Source: Limosilactobacillus reuteri subsp. reuteri (GTDB lineage Bacteria > Bacillota > Bacilli > Lactobacillales > Lactobacillaceae). Taken from it: DNA of 64,000 bases. The notes beneath the pieces are model-generated. The model was not told the origin of the DNA, searched no databases, and saw only the letters and a list, made by a program, of their open reading frames with translations. The position numbers were made by a program, and so were the translations under genes. Below, piece by piece: positions 27,907-38,784 of this stretch (position 1 is its first letter; every line of letters starts with the position of its first letter). The DNA is taken from contig NC_009513.1 of assembly GCF_000016825.1 (NCBI RefSeq), forward strand, positions 645,001-709,000. The letters run 5' to 3'.

Positions 27907-28245
27907 ATGGAATTTACAAAAACAGTACAAATTTCTGGTGATAAGGATAAATACACAATTAGCCCAGAGATAAAAAAATATGCTTTGCTTGATTTAGGAT
28001 TTGAACAGACGAACCGGGGAAACTTTGAATATTTAGGAAGTCTTGATACTGATAATCCATTTAAACCTGTAGCCCGTCTTCGGATTTTAATTAACAGTGA
28101 TTTAGACGGTTTTAAAATGGAGACTCTTTCGGGAAATGGTTTAAGAAAAATTAATATTTTTAATCACCAACGCGCAGCTGAATTTATTCAACAATATCAC
28201 TATATTTTAGATGAAATGGTTGCCCGGCAAATATTCACTAAATAA
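27907..28245 (+). CDS. DUF1831 domain-containing protein
   Basis: 112 residues from the ATG at 27907, eight bases after GGGGA. A start five codons upstream overlaps the desulfurase and has a poorer site. The protein is soluble, with mixed alpha/beta character (MEFTKTVQISGDKDKYTISPE, GNFEYLGSLD). DUF1831 proteins are commonly found directly behind a cysteine desulfurase in lactobacilli, as here, so a part in sulfur transfer is plausible but unproven. No cysteine is present, so it is unlikely to be a sulfur carrier itself. Confidence 0.8.
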   Translation: MEFTKTVQISGDKDKYTISPEIKKYALLDLGFEQTNRGNFEYLGSLDTDNPFKPVARLRILINSDLDGFKMETLSGNGLRKINIFNHQRAAEFIQQYHYILDEMVARQIFTK

Positions 28246-28270
28246 AAACTGTGCAGGGATTGAAATACTC

Positions 28271-28279
28271 TGGTACAAT
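28271..28279 (+). promoter_or_regulatory. Candidate extended -10 promoter before mnmA
   Basis: TGGTACAAT fits an extended -10 (TGn plus TACAAT). There is no good -35 at the right distance. It lies 74 bp before mnmA. Confidence 0.4.
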
Positions 28280-28349
28280 GGTTAACACTGGATGCATGCG
28301 ACCTTCAATCGTAGATTATTCCAGAATCTATACGAAATGATGGTGATAA

Positions 28350-29486
<1,137 letters not shown>

Positions 29487-29506
29487 TTCATATTTTTAGA
29501 CTTTAA

Positions 29507-29539
29507 AGAAGGCAGGGGTAATTTCACTTTTGCCTTCTT
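29507..29539. terminator. Weak terminator-like hairpin after mnmA
   Basis: AAGAAGGCA pairs with TGCCTTCTT. The T-run is poor on both strands, so termination is uncertain. Confidence 0.4.
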
Positions 29540-29622
29540 AAATATACATAAAGTAATAACTCTGTGATAAACAATTGCCGCAAACTCTGGTAAGATAGTA
29601 AATAAAAGGGGTAACGACAGAG

Positions 29623-30279
29623 ATGACAAAAGTTTATTTAATCCGGCATGGAAAAACGCAATGGAATTTAGAATCCCGTTATCAAGGTGCCAATGGCGAT
29701 TCACCGTTACTAAAGGATAGTTATCGAGAAATTGAATTATTAGCAAGTTCTTTACAAAGGATTCCGTTTGAATACGCTTATACTAGTCCTTTAAAGCGTG
29801 CGCGCGTAACAGCTCAGGCATTATTGAACCATTTGAATCCAGAAATCCCATTAACAATTGATAGTCGGTTAAAAGAATTTAATTTAGGCAAAATGGAAGG
29901 AATGCATTTTGAAGACGTTGCGGCAAAATGGCCTGAAGTCTTAAAAAACTTTCGTCATCATCCTGATAAATATGATGAATCATTAGTAGAAGGAGAAAGT
30001 TTTCTAGAAGTAATCGCTCGTTTCCGTGCAGCAATTGAAGAGTATTGTCGCCAGTATCCTAATGGTAATATTCTCGTGATTTCACACGGAGCTGCCTTGA
30101 ATGCTGCCATTAATGCATTGATTGGAACACCGCTTGCTCACTTGAAAGATCGTGGTGGACTAAGCAATACATCAACGACGATTCTTACTACTAATGATGG
30201 TCGCCATTTTGAACTTGAAAAATGGAATGATACATCTTACCTTCACAAGAGCAAGGTTGATCCGACTGATACGATTTAA
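29623..30279 (+). CDS. Histidine phosphatase family protein (phosphoglycerate mutase-like)
   Basis: 218 residues. The phosphoacceptor motif is LIRHGKTQWNLESRYQG at residues 5-21, YTSPLKRARVTAQ carries the conserved Arg, and the second His is in VISHGAALNAAIN. This superfamily includes phosphoglycerate mutases and many small-molecule or protein phosphatases. The length and sequence fit the broad-specificity phosphatase group rather than the glycolytic mutase. The substrate is unknown. It is followed after 12 bp by a TPR protein. Confidence 0.88.
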   Translation: MTKVYLIRHGKTQWNLESRYQGANGDSPLLKDSYREIELLASSLQRIPFEYAYTSPLKRARVTAQALLNHLNPEIPLTIDSRLKEFNLGKMEGMHFEDVAAKWPEVLKNFRHHPDKYDESLVEGESFLEVIARFRAAIEEYCRQYPNGNILVISHGAALNAAINALIGTPLAHLKDRGGLSNTSTTILTTNDGRHFELEKWNDTSYLHKSKVDPTDTI

Positions 30280-30291
30280 GAGGTGATATTA

Positions 30292-30975
30292 ATGACAGAG
30301 AAAAAAGATTTTCGTGATCCTAAGAAAAAGGAAACAGAAAAATTAGTTCATAAACTAGTTGAAGCAATTGATGAGCATCCAGATAAAGTAAATAATTATT
30401 ATGATTTAGGTTCTTTGCTAACCCGGTTAAATGACTATCAACAAGCAGAAGAACTCTTTATGAAGGCTTTGGGGATTTTTGAGGCAAAGGGTGACAAGGA
30501 TGCTATGAACCTCTTAAACTATGGTCTTGGTAACCTTTACTATGAGATTGGCAAAGTTAACGAAGCAATTAAGCTTTATAATAAGATTGATGACTCCAAA
30601 CTCAAAGCTGATTCTTATCTTATGTTAGCCCAAAGCTATATGAAAAAAGGACAATACAAGCAAGCTGTTGCTTATGGATTAACTGCCCTTGAATTACGTC
30701 CAGATGATCCTGAAATTAATCAGGTAATCGGTGACTCATTATTAGCATTAGGCGAATTTAAACAGGCTAAAGCTTACTATGATGCAATTCTAAAGTATCA
30801 TCCAGGACGTGCTGATACACAATTTAATCGCGGAATTGTAGCGATGGTTCTTGGTGAGCCATACAAAGACTACCTTGCGCAAGCTAAGCAGTTAGATCCT
30901 AATTACTACCATAAGAGTGAGCAACGACTTAATGATATTGAAAAAACGCTTCAGGCAACGCAAAAGAAAGATTAG
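30292..30975 (+). CDS. Tetratricopeptide-repeat protein
   Basis: 227 residues from the ATG at 30292, preceded by AGAGGTGA. The charged head (TEKKDFRDPKKKETEK) is followed by about five TPR units, for example NNYYDLGSLLTRLNDYQQAEELFMKAL, ADSYLMLAQSYMKKGQYKQAVAYG and INQVIGDSLLALGEFKQAKAYY. TPR arrays are protein-binding scaffolds. Proteins like this are often found directly upstream of recD2 in lactobacilli, as here (recD2 starts 21 bp later). No membrane segment or signal peptide. Confidence 0.88.
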   Translation: MTEKKDFRDPKKKETEKLVHKLVEAIDEHPDKVNNYYDLGSLLTRLNDYQQAEELFMKALGIFEAKGDKDAMNLLNYGLGNLYYEIGKVNEAIKLYNKIDDSKLKADSYLMLAQSYMKKGQYKQAVAYGLTALELRPDDPEINQVIGDSLLALGEFKQAKAYYDAILKYHPGRADTQFNRGIVAMVLGEPYKDYLAQAKQLDPNYYHKSEQRLNDIEKTLQATQKKD

Positions 30976-30996
30976 CAACATGAAAGGATGACTTCT

Positions 30997-33474
30997 ATGG
31001 CTGAAGAAATCGACCTATTTAAGACGCCAACGGAGCCGTCTTTTTTTATTGGTCAGGTACAATCTGAGATTTTTACTAGTCCAGATTCGTTTTTTAAGGT
31101 TTTAATTGTCTCGGTTGAAGAAGCAAATTTTGATTGGCACGAGCCGGAGATTACTGTAACGGGAAGTTTTGGTGATCTTAGTGATGATCAGACTTACCGC
31201 TTTGAGGGAAAAATTGTTGAGCATCCGCGATATGGGCAACAGTTTCAAGCGACTTCTTACCATGTCAATCGGCCCACAAGCAAGGATGGGTTAATTGATT
31301 TCTTGTCTGGAAAACAGTTTACCGGAATTGGAAAAAAGACGGCTGAAAAAATTGTCGATAAATTAGGAACGGATGCGATTAATAAAATTATTGCTGACCC
31401 CCATGTTTTAGATGAATTAAAACTCCGCAAAGCAGTTAAGGATTCATTAGTTGATAATTTACGAGCACACCAGGGGATGGACCAGATTATTATCGGCCTA
31501 AATGATCTCGGCTTTGGCGCTAACCTTAGTAGTGCAATTTTTGACAAGTACGGAGAAGAAACTCTGCATATTATTAATGAAAATCCTTACCAACTCGCTG
31601 CTGAGATAGATGGAATTAGCTTTAATCGGGCTGATCAGGTGGCACAGAAATTAGGAATCGCCACGGATGATTCACGTCGAATTGATGCCGCAATTATCCA
31701 GACGCTTGATGACTTGACAATGGAGACTGGTGATACATTTACTACAACAAAACCTCTTCTGCAGCAAACTATCCAGTTGCTTGCCCAAGGAAGTGGGGGT
31801 CGTGTTTCGACCGATTTAATTGCCAACCAAATTGTTGAGCTAGAGAAAAATCAAGCAATTAGTTATGCGGATGAAAAAATTTATCCAACTGCCCTTTATA
31901 ACGCGGAATGGCAAATTGCTGATCACTTACATCGTCTTCTTACCGTTGACCAGGAAAAAGTACCAGCAACGACTATTGAGAAAACAGTTACGAAGGTTGC
32001 CGATCAATCGGGGATAACCTATGACCAAGTTCAAAAAGAGGCCATCAAAACAGCCTTAAATAGTAAAGTTATGCTTCTTACGGGAGGCCCAGGAACGGGA
32101 AAAACAACAATTATTAAAGGGATTGTAGCAAGTTATGCGAAAATTCATGATCTTTCATTGGACGTAAATGAATATAAAGAAAAGTCATTTCCTGTTTTAC
32201 TAGCTGCTCCTACAGGCCGTGCTGCTAAACGAATGAGTGAAGCTACTGATTTACCAGCAAGTACAATTCACCGCTTGCTAGGGCTTAATGGCCGGGAAAT
32301 GCCAACTGATATGAATGCCCGCGATTTAGAAGGCTCGTTATTGATTATTGATGAAATGTCGATGGTCGATACCCTCTTGTTTAAGACTCTTATTCAAGCC
32401 GTCCCTACTTCTATGCATGTAGTTTTGGTAGGTGATAAAGACCAATTACCATCTGTTGGTCCCGGGCAAGTTTTCCATGATCTTCTTGACTTTGCAGAAC
32501 TGCCCAAAGTTGAACTGACCAATATTCACCGCCAGGCTGCTGATTCAACAATTATCCCATTAGCTCATGCTATCAAAGAGGGTAAGCTACCATCAGATCT
32601 AACGAATAAAATGCCAGATCGATCATTTATCTCATGCCATGCTAACCAAGTGCCAAGTGTGGTTCAACAAATTATTGACCTTTCTAAAAAACGAGATTAT
32701 TCCGCAAATGATATTCAAATCTTGGCACCAATGTACCGTGGACAGGCAGGGATCGATCGTTTGAATGAGCTTGCACAACAGGCGTATAATCCTCCAGCTA
32801 ATGGAAAGCAAGAAGTCGATTTTAGGGGACTAACTTTTCGTGTTGGAGATAAGGTTCTGCAACTCGTTAATGTTCCAGAAAAGAACATTTTTAATGGTGA
32901 CATTGGAAAAATCACAGCAATTGAAAGCGGTAGGACAGTCGGTAAGAAAAATGAATCAATTACTGTCGATTTTGATGGTAATGAAGTGAGTTATAGCCGC
33001 ATGGAATGGAATCAATTACGGTTAGCTTATTGTATTTCGATCCATAAAGCACAGGGAAGTCAGTTTAAGATGGTTCTTTTGCCAATTGTTCAGCAGTTTA
33101 GCCGGATGCTTCAACGAAATCTTTTATATACAGCGATTACTCGTGCCGCAGAAAAGCTAGTTTTGATCGGTGAGCCATATGCGGCTGTGACTAGTGTAAA
33201 AAATGAAGCAGTTAACCGAAAAACTTCTTTGGTTGATCGCCTCGGTAGGGTTTGGAATAGGCATGGTGAACTAAAATCAAACTTAGATCATCAAACAGAT
33301 TCATTAACAAAAGAACTTGCTAGTTCCCAACCAGTTCAAAAACAAACTGAACAATTAATAAATAATGATGCTCAGCAATATATTCTAACAGCTGATCTCA
33401 TTAATTCAGATACAATTGATCCATTAATCGGAATGGAAAATATTAGCTTACAAAGTTTGCATCAAGTCAAATAA
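30997..33474 (+). CDS. recD2: ATP-dependent RecD2-like DNA helicase
   Basis: 825 residues from the ATG at 30997, which is correctly spaced behind AAAGGA. An ATG at 30988 touches that site. The N-terminal OB-fold and helix-hairpin-helix region (about 80-240, with FTGIGKKTAEKIVDKLG) identifies the RecD2 type, which works without RecBC. The SF1 helicase core has Walker A LTGGPGTGKTT (about 362), LIIDEMSMVD, the HRQA segment and SIHKAQGSQF. It acts in DNA repair and replication-fork maintenance. The 50-residue tail is not conserved. Confidence 0.94.
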   Translation: MAEEIDLFKTPTEPSFFIGQVQSEIFTSPDSFFKVLIVSVEEANFDWHEPEITVTGSFGDLSDDQTYRFEGKIVEHPRYGQQFQATSYHVNRPTSKDGLIDFLSGKQFTGIGKKTAEKIVDKLGTDAINKIIADPHVLDELKLRKAVKDSLVDNLRAHQGMDQIIIGLNDLGFGANLSSAIFDKYGEETLHIINENPYQLAAEIDGISFNRADQVAQKLGIATDDSRRIDAAIIQTLDDLTMETGDTFTTTKPLLQQTIQLLAQGSGGRVSTDLIANQIVELEKNQAISYADEKIYPTALYNAEWQIADHLHRLLTVDQEKVPATTIEKTVTKVADQSGITYDQVQKEAIKTALNSKVMLLTGGPGTGKTTIIKGIVASYAKIHDLSLDVNEYKEKSFPVLLAAPTGRAAKRMSEATDLPASTIHRLLGLNGREMPTDMNARDLEGSLLIIDEMSMVDTLLFKTLIQAVPTSMHVVLVGDKDQLPSVGPGQVFHDLLDFAELPKVELTNIHRQAADSTIIPLAHAIKEGKLPSDLTNKMPDRSFISCHANQVPSVVQQIIDLSKKRDYSANDIQILAPMYRGQAGIDRLNELAQQAYNPPANGKQEVDFRGLTFRVGDKVLQLVNVPEKNIFNGDIGKITAIESGRTVGKKNESITVDFDGNEVSYSRMEWNQLRLAYCISIHKAQGSQFKMVLLPIVQQFSRMLQRNLLYTAITRAAEKLVLIGEPYAAVTSVKNEAVNRKTSLVDRLGRVWNRHGELKSNLDHQTDSLTKELASSQPVQKQTEQLINNDAQQYILTADLINSDTIDPLIGMENISLQSLHQVK

Positions 33475-33543
33475 TACTTGCTTGAACAGTAATTTGTTGT
33501 CATAATAGTTATGATTATTGTCGAACTTTAAAGGAGTATAAAA

Positions 33544-34518
33544 ATGACCCAGATAAAAAATGCCGATAATGTGCGTTTATTTTCACTAAATTCAAATCCA
33601 AAACTAGCTGAACAAATTTCTCAACGCGTGGGGATTCCGTTGAGTAAAGCTTCCATTAGTCATTTTGCTGATGGTGAAATTAAAATTACAATTGACGAAA
33701 GTATTCGTGGCTGTGAGGTTTATGTCATCCAGTCAGTTTCTGATCCGGTTAACACTAACTTGATGGAACTATTGATTATGGTTGATGCTTTACGACGGGC
33801 AAGTGCAGCCAAGATTAACGTAGTAATGCCATACTATGGTTATGCACGTCAAGATCGAAAAGCACGAAGCCGTGAACCAATTACAGCTAAGTTGATCGCC
33901 AACCTTCTTGAAATGGATCAAATTAGCCGACTAGTAACGATTGACCTTCATGCTCCTCAAGTTCAAGGTTTCTTTGATATTCCTGTTGATCATCTTCAAG
34001 CAACCAGTCTTTTTACCAAATATATTGAAGAGCAAAACTTGGGGGATGATATTGTAGTAGTTGCCCCTGATCATGCCGGTGTTAATTTAGCACGGAAATA
34101 TGCTGAACGAATTAAAGCGTCTATTGCGATTATTGACAACCGTAACGATGAAGTTCGGGAACGGACTGAACAAGAAGTACCTGAGTATGTAATTGGAGAC
34201 GTAAAGGGAAAGACTGCGATTATTGTTGACGATATTGTTGATACTGGTGTCCGGATGAACTTATCTGCGCAAGCCTTGAAGAATTTTGGGGCAGCTAAGG
34301 TTTATGGTATTGCTACGCACGCAGTATTATCAGCCGATGCGGTAAATACGTTGCAAAATTCTCCTCTTGAAAAGATGATTGTAACAGATACAATTCAATT
34401 GCCAAAAGAGAAAGAATTCTCTAAGTTGGTTCAATTATCAGTGGACGATTTATTAAAAGAAGCAATTGTTCGTATCCACAATAACCAATCAATTGATACA
34501 TTGTTTAATCGTAAATAA
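33544..34518 (+). CDS. prs: Ribose-phosphate pyrophosphokinase (PRPP synthetase)
   Basis: 324 residues, class I length. Motifs: FADGEIKI near the N-terminus, the ATP-binding flexible-loop region [20 protein letters not shown], the [12 protein letters not shown] segment, and the PRPP loop [13 protein letters not shown]. It makes PRPP from ribose 5-phosphate and ATP for nucleotide, histidine and tryptophan synthesis. AAGGAG ribosome binding site. Monocistronic, ending in a strong bidirectional terminator. Confidence 0.97.
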   Translation: MTQIKNADNVRLFSLNSNPKLAEQISQRVGIPLSKASISHFADGEIKITIDESIRGCEVYVIQSVSDPVNTNLMELLIMVDALRRASAAKINVVMPYYGYARQDRKARSREPITAKLIANLLEMDQISRLVTIDLHAPQVQGFFDIPVDHLQATSLFTKYIEEQNLGDDIVVVAPDHAGVNLARKYAERIKASIAIIDNRNDEVRERTEQEVPEYVIGDVKGKTAIIVDDIVDTGVRMNLSAQALKNFGAAKVYGIATHAVLSADAVNTLQNSPLEKMIVTDTIQLPKEKEFSKLVQLSVDDLLKEAIVRIHNNQSIDTLFNRK

Positions 34519-34521
34519 ATT

Positions 34522-34569
34522 AAAAATCGATGAAAATTCAGAGTTGAAACTGAATTTTCATCGATTTTT
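34522..34569. terminator. Bidirectional terminator between prs and dapF
   Basis: A perfect 20-bp stem (34522-34541 with 34550-34569) with an 8-base loop, A-rich on one side and T-rich on the other. It serves the convergent prs (plus) and dapF (minus). Confidence 0.95.
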
Positions 34570-34584
34570 ATCTTTTAAATTTTT

Positions 34585-35586
34585 TTAATTTTCAAATTTT
34601 AAGGAAGGTAGTGAATTAACAAAAGCCAAATATGCTTTGTTTTCAGCCGTTTCAACGCTACTGCTTTGAAGCTCATCAAGATTTTCTTGGTGAATTGTTG
34701 ACTCCTCTACAGTAATAATATTAGTAAACGTAGCATTACCGATTAATTCGATCCAGTAGTTGTAGTCATCACGGTGAAGAATTGTCTTGACCATGCCACC
34801 AGGATTGTAAACACTAATTGGTTCATTAAATGATGCTGCGTCTGGATGAGTGAGGGCTAAAGCGAGACTAGTGGCAGACATACCTGTTCCACAAGCATTT
34901 GTAAAGCCGACTCCTCGTTCAAACGTTTTTACAAAGAGTTTGTTATGACCGAGAATATGGCCAAAGTTAACATTTACTCCATCGCTGAAGTAAGGATTAT
35001 CACTATTTAACCGTGTACCTAATTCTTTAAGCGCTGAGCCATTTAGTTCTTCCATACTAACAAAACTAATTAAGTGGGGATTAGGAACAGCAAGGGCTGA
35101 AAAACGGAGGCTAGGATATAATTCAGGGACGAGGGTGTCTAATAGGCGCTTGTGACCAAGATTATCAAATGGCAAAGCAGTGCGGTCAAACTTTACTGGT
35201 GAAATTTCAACGGCAAAAGCGGGAACTCCGGGTGCAAGGTCTTCATGCTGACGAACACGAAGACTAGCATTCATTGTATCGACTTTAAAATCGGTTAAAT
35301 TATCACGTTCTGCTACATAGCGAGCAACCGTTCTTAAACCATTGCCGCACATTGAGGCCTCACTGCCATCTGCGTTAATTACCCGCATTTGTGCTGCTGA
35401 TCCTGGTCTAGTTGGATGGTTAACAACTAAAACGCCATCAGCACCACCGAGAACGCCATTTTGTGCATCGGTTATTTGCTGGGTAAACGAAACTAATTCT
35501 TCATCGTTAAGGGGATTGGTCAGTTGTGTTTGGTCAAGAATAAAAAAGGCATTTTGTGATCCGTGGACTTTTAATAATTGCACCAT
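34585..35586 (-). CDS. dapF: Diaminopimelate epimerase
   Basis: 333 residues, somewhat longer than the 270-280 of enterobacterial DapF but in line with lactobacillar proteins. The two catalytic cysteines are in MCGNGLRTVARY and TNACGTGMSAT. It interconverts LL- and meso-diaminopimelate, the last step before LysA and before peptidoglycan assembly. It is the second gene of a minus-strand pair with aspartate kinase (12 bp apart), diverging from the rest of the lysine genes. A ribosome binding site (AGGAGG) lies ahead of the ATG. Confidence 0.95.
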   Translation of the reverse strand: MVQLLKVHGSQNAFFILDQTQLTNPLNDEELVSFTQQITDAQNGVLGGADGVLVVNHPTRPGSAAQMRVINADGSEASMCGNGLRTVARYVAERDNLTDFKVDTMNASLRVRQHEDLAPGVPAFAVEISPVKFDRTALPFDNLGHKRLLDTLVPELYPSLRFSALAVPNPHLISFVSMEELNGSALKELGTRLNSDNPYFSDGVNVNFGHILGHNKLFVKTFERGVGFTNACGTGMSATSLALALTHPDAASFNEPISVYNPGGMVKTILHRDDYNYWIELIGNATFTNIITVEESTIHQENLDELQSSSVETAENKAYLAFVNSLPSLKFEN

Positions 35587-35598
35587 AAATAGTTCCTC

Positions 35599-36957
35599 CT
35601 AATTTGCGAAAAAGCGATGGTAAATAGCTCGAACAGCTTCATCTGCATCTTCGTTGTATGTCCCAATCATAATTGCAATTCGTGAAGCTCCTTGATTAAT
35701 CATGGGAACCGCAATGTGTTTTTCAGCTAGGGGCATTAAAATATCATCGATTACCCCCGTGCGATTACGCATACCTTCACCAACAACCATGGTAATTGCA
35801 TAATTGTCAATCCATTCTAAACGGTCAGGATTAATCTCTTCTTGAATTTCATTGCAGATGGTATCGATTAATTGGTCATTAATTGCATTCCGATCAAGGA
35901 TAATTGTTATATCATCGATTCCTGAAGGCATATGTTCGTATGAGACGTTGTGCTTTGCGAGAATTTCAAGGATCCGAAGAGTAAAACCTGCTTGCTTGTT
36001 AAGGAGATATTTGTGCAGGTAGAGGGCTGCAAAGTGTTTTCCGCTCACGACCCCCGTTACAATGTCGCTTGGTTGAAAATCTTTATCAGGGACAATCATT
36101 GTTCCTGGCTTTTCAGGGTCATTAGTATTACGAACATTGATTGGAATATTTCCTTGAATGGCAGGAATCAGTGCTTCATCGTGAAAGACGGAAAAACCAG
36201 CGTAAGATAGTTCCCGCATTTCTCGGTAAGTCATGGTTGTAATTGGTTGCGGATGATCAACAATTTGTGGATTGGCTGAGTAAATAGCATCAACATCGGT
36301 GAAATTTTCATAAGTGGAGGCGTGAAGACCGCGCGCAAGAATCGCACCGGTGATATCAGAACCGCCACGGGAAAAAGTAGCAATGTGTCCGGCAAGGGTG
36401 AGACCATAGAAACCGGGGAATATTAATAATTCGTTTTCATTAAACGTAAAATGACTCAAGTTTGCATATGTTTCTGGGATAACATTAGCATTATTGGGAG
36501 TTCCAGTAACAATAATACCAGCTTCACTTGGTGTCACAAAACGTGCTTCATAACCTAAATGCTGCAAAAGGATGGCCATTAGTTGGGCATTTAAGCGTTC
36601 ACCATGAGCTTTGAAAGCAGCCAAGAGATAGTTATCATTTGGATACGTATGGTTAGGAAGGCCTTCCAGTCGTTCGGCTAGCGGAATTAATTTATCTGCT
36701 GGTAAGCCAAAATAAGCAGCAATCTCTTGATATCGATTTAAAATTTGTTCAACGATTTCTTGAGGGTTTTGGCCTGCAATTACTGTTTGGGCATATTTAA
36801 TCAGTAAGTCAGTAACCTTAATATCATCGGCAAAACGTTTACCCGGTGCAGAAGTGACAATTACCCGGCGTTGTGGGTCAGAGGTAATAATATTAATTGC
36901 ATTTTGAAAGGCTTCTCCATTAGCCAGAGAACTTCCACCAAACTTTACGACTTTCAT
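35599..36957 (-). CDS. lysC: Aspartate kinase
   Basis: 452 residues. The N-terminal kinase domain begins MKVVKFGGSSLANGEAF, and GGSDITGAILARGL with FTDVDAIYSANP marks the aspartate site. Two C-terminal ACT domains (about 310-450, with VVGEGMRNRTGVIDDILMPLAE) provide feedback control. It makes aspartyl phosphate, the first step toward lysine, threonine and methionine. A hairpin lies directly upstream of its ribosome binding site (36975-37002). Which end product inhibits it cannot be read from sequence alone. Confidence 0.95.
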   Translation of the reverse strand: MKVVKFGGSSLANGEAFQNAINIITSDPQRRVIVTSAPGKRFADDIKVTDLLIKYAQTVIAGQNPQEIVEQILNRYQEIAAYFGLPADKLIPLAERLEGLPNHTYPNDNYLLAAFKAHGERLNAQLMAILLQHLGYEARFVTPSEAGIIVTGTPNNANVIPETYANLSHFTFNENELLIFPGFYGLTLAGHIATFSRGGSDITGAILARGLHASTYENFTDVDAIYSANPQIVDHPQPITTMTYREMRELSYAGFSVFHDEALIPAIQGNIPINVRNTNDPEKPGTMIVPDKDFQPSDIVTGVVSGKHFAALYLHKYLLNKQAGFTLRILEILAKHNVSYEHMPSGIDDITIILDRNAINDQLIDTICNEIQEEINPDRLEWIDNYAITMVVGEGMRNRTGVIDDILMPLAEKHIAVPMINQGASRIAIMIGTYNEDADEAVRAIYHRFFAN

Positions 36958-36974
36958 ACTTAAAATACTCCTTT

Positions 36975-37002
36975 GAGATAATTAGGGTTGCTAATTTATC
37001 TC
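36975..37002 (-). promoter_or_regulatory. Hairpin next to the ribosome binding site of lysC
   Basis: On the minus strand GAGATAAATTAG (37002-36991) pairs with CTAATTATCTC (36985-36975), one bulge, just ahead of AAGGAG (36973-36968). It could affect translation initiation of aspartate kinase. No terminator-type T-run follows. Confidence 0.4.
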
Positions 37003-37131
37003 TAAAATAATTTAATCGAATTCTAACACATTGGAGGTGACATGCAAGCCTTTAAGTTACGAAAATTTAGTGAAATTAACTTTCTTACATCTAATAGATT
37101 AAAAAAACTTTTTTAAATTTAATTATTTATA

Positions 37132-37158
37132 TTGACATTCTCATAAAAGACTTATAAG
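37132..37158 (+). promoter_or_regulatory. Candidate promoter of the lysine/DAP operon
   Basis: TTGACA (37132-37137) with TATAAG (37153-37158), spacer 15 bp. A TAAGCT with a 17-bp spacer is the alternative -10. It lies just upstream of the lysine riboswitch. Confidence 0.5.
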
Positions 37159-37171
37159 CTATGTATAAATC

Positions 37172-37345
37172 GAAGAGGCGCAACCGACACTAGTAAACTA
37201 ATTTAGTTCGCCAAGACATTGAGGTTAGTTGAACAGGGAAGTTGCCGAAGCGCTTAGTTTGGCATATTAAGCAGCTGGGTCGTAGTTGAATAAGCTACGG
37301 ACTGTCGCAGGACAATAAGAGCCTGCGTTGCGCTATCGACAAATC
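37172..37345 (+). promoter_or_regulatory. Lysine riboswitch (L box) aptamer
   Basis: The L-box core is present in order: GAAGAGGCGCAACCGAC (37172-37188), TAGTAA, GGGAAGTTGCCGAAGCGC (about 37236-37253), GCTGGGTCGT (37274-37283), and CGGACTGTCGC (37298-37308). It sits 5' of lysA and six further DAP pathway genes and is followed by a terminator at 37363-37397. Lysine binding should cause premature termination. This fills most of the 480-bp gap between lysC and lysA. Confidence 0.95.
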
Positions 37346-37362
37346 AGAATGGATAAGTGAAT

Positions 37363-37397
37363 TCCACTGTTTGTTTGCGCAGACAGTGGATTTTTTT
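37363..37397 (+). terminator. Riboswitch terminator before lysA
   Basis: TCCACTGT (37363-37370) pairs with ACAGTGGA (37383-37390), followed by a run of T. It is the off-state hairpin of the L box. Confidence 0.93.
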
Positions 37398-37437
37398 ATA
37401 CAGCCTCTTTACTACAAACTTCATGGAGGAATTACAA

Positions 37438-38748
37438 ATGAACGAACAAATTTCTGATCAACAAATAAACGCTGCTGGTCACCTAACAATTGGGGGATGT
37501 GATGCAGTTGATTTAGCTCACCGGTTTGGTACCCCGTTAGTTGTTTATGATGTTCAACAGATTCGTAACCAGATCCGAGCATTTAAGCAGGTTTTTGAAG
37601 AAAACAGTGTTGATTATGCAGTTAGCTATGCAAGTAAAGCTTTTTCAGCAATCGCAATGTATCAAGTAGTTGCTGCAGAAGGTGCGCATGTTGATGTTGT
37701 TTCTGGTGGTGAATTGTATACGGCAATCAAAGCGGGCTTTCCAATGGCTAATGTTAGTTTTCACGGGAATAATAAATCACGGGAAGAATTGGAAATGGCA
37801 ATTGACCATCACGTGGGAACAATCATGATTGATAACTTCCATGAGATTGAATTGCTGGCAGACGTTTTGGAAGAGCATGATGCGCATGTTGATGTGATGT
37901 TGCGAATTACTCCTGGAATTTCTGCTCATACAAATAAGTACATTCAAACTGGTCAAGTTGACAGTAAATTTGGATTTGACCTTCAATCAGGACAGGCAGA
38001 TGAGGCGTTAACAAAAGTTCTTGAAAATCCCCGGATGCAAATGAAAGGATTGCATGCCCATATTGGTTCACAGATTTTTGAACTTGCGGGATTTGAAGGA
38101 GTAGCTAAGAAGTTAGTTGAAGTTGCCGCCCACTGGCAAGAAAAATTCAACTACCAAGCTGCTGTGATCAACGTTGGAGGTGGCTTTGGAATTCGTTATG
38201 TAAAAGATGATACACCACTTGCTCCAGAAGAATTTGTGGCAGCAATTATTAAGGCCATCAAAACTGAAATTAAAGAAACAAACCTTGCCATGCCGGCAAT
38301 CTGGATAGAACCAGGACGCTCAATCGCGGGGCCTGCTGGCTATAATCTTTATACTGTTGGATCACGTAAAGATGTACCAGGATTGAAGCCATATGTAACA
38401 GTTGATGGCGGGATGGGCGATAACATTCGTCCAGCACTTTATGAAGCACAATATGAAACGGTCTTAGCAAATAATCCTCGGGCGGAATTGGTTGAACATG
38501 TTCGGGTGGCAGGAAAGTATTGCGAGTCTGGTGATATCCTTAGTCAGAATCAGGCATTACCGGCTACGAAACCAGGGGATGTCTTGGCAATGCTTGATAC
38601 TGGTGCTTATGGCTATTCAATGGCTTCAAATTATAATCGGAATCCTCGTCCAGCAGTTGTCTTTGCAGAAAAAGGCACAGCCCAGGTTGTAATTAAACGA
38701 GAAACTTACGATGATTTAATTCATTTGGATGAACCATACCAACAATAA
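37438..38748 (+). CDS. lysA: Diaminopimelate decarboxylase
   Basis: 436 residues from the ATG at 37438, nine bases after GGAGG. A longer frame from 37357 starts inside the riboswitch terminator and is rejected. A fold-type III PLP enzyme: YASKAF carries the PLP-binding Lys, HAHIGSQIF and NVGGGFGIRY bind phosphate, and KYCESGDIL carries the active Cys. It converts meso-DAP to lysine. First gene of the L-box operon, although it catalyses the last step. Confidence 0.96.
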   Translation: MNEQISDQQINAAGHLTIGGCDAVDLAHRFGTPLVVYDVQQIRNQIRAFKQVFEENSVDYAVSYASKAFSAIAMYQVVAAEGAHVDVVSGGELYTAIKAGFPMANVSFHGNNKSREELEMAIDHHVGTIMIDNFHEIELLADVLEEHDAHVDVMLRITPGISAHTNKYIQTGQVDSKFGFDLQSGQADEALTKVLENPRMQMKGLHAHIGSQIFELAGFEGVAKKLVEVAAHWQEKFNYQAAVINVGGGFGIRYVKDDTPLAPEEFVAAIIKAIKTEIKETNLAMPAIWIEPGRSIAGPAGYNLYTVGSRKDVPGLKPYVTVDGGMGDNIRPALYEAQYETVLANNPRAELVEHVRVAGKYCESGDILSQNQALPATKPGDVLAMLDTGAYGYSMASNYNRNPRPAVVFAEKGTAQVVIKRETYDDLIHLDEPYQQ

Positions 38749-38784
38749 TGTGACATATATAAAGGAAGAAAGAGGTAAATAATT

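Noticed and set aside
37357..37437. N-terminal extension of lysA
   Set aside because: It spans the lysine-riboswitch terminator; the ATG at 37438 has the GGAGG site.
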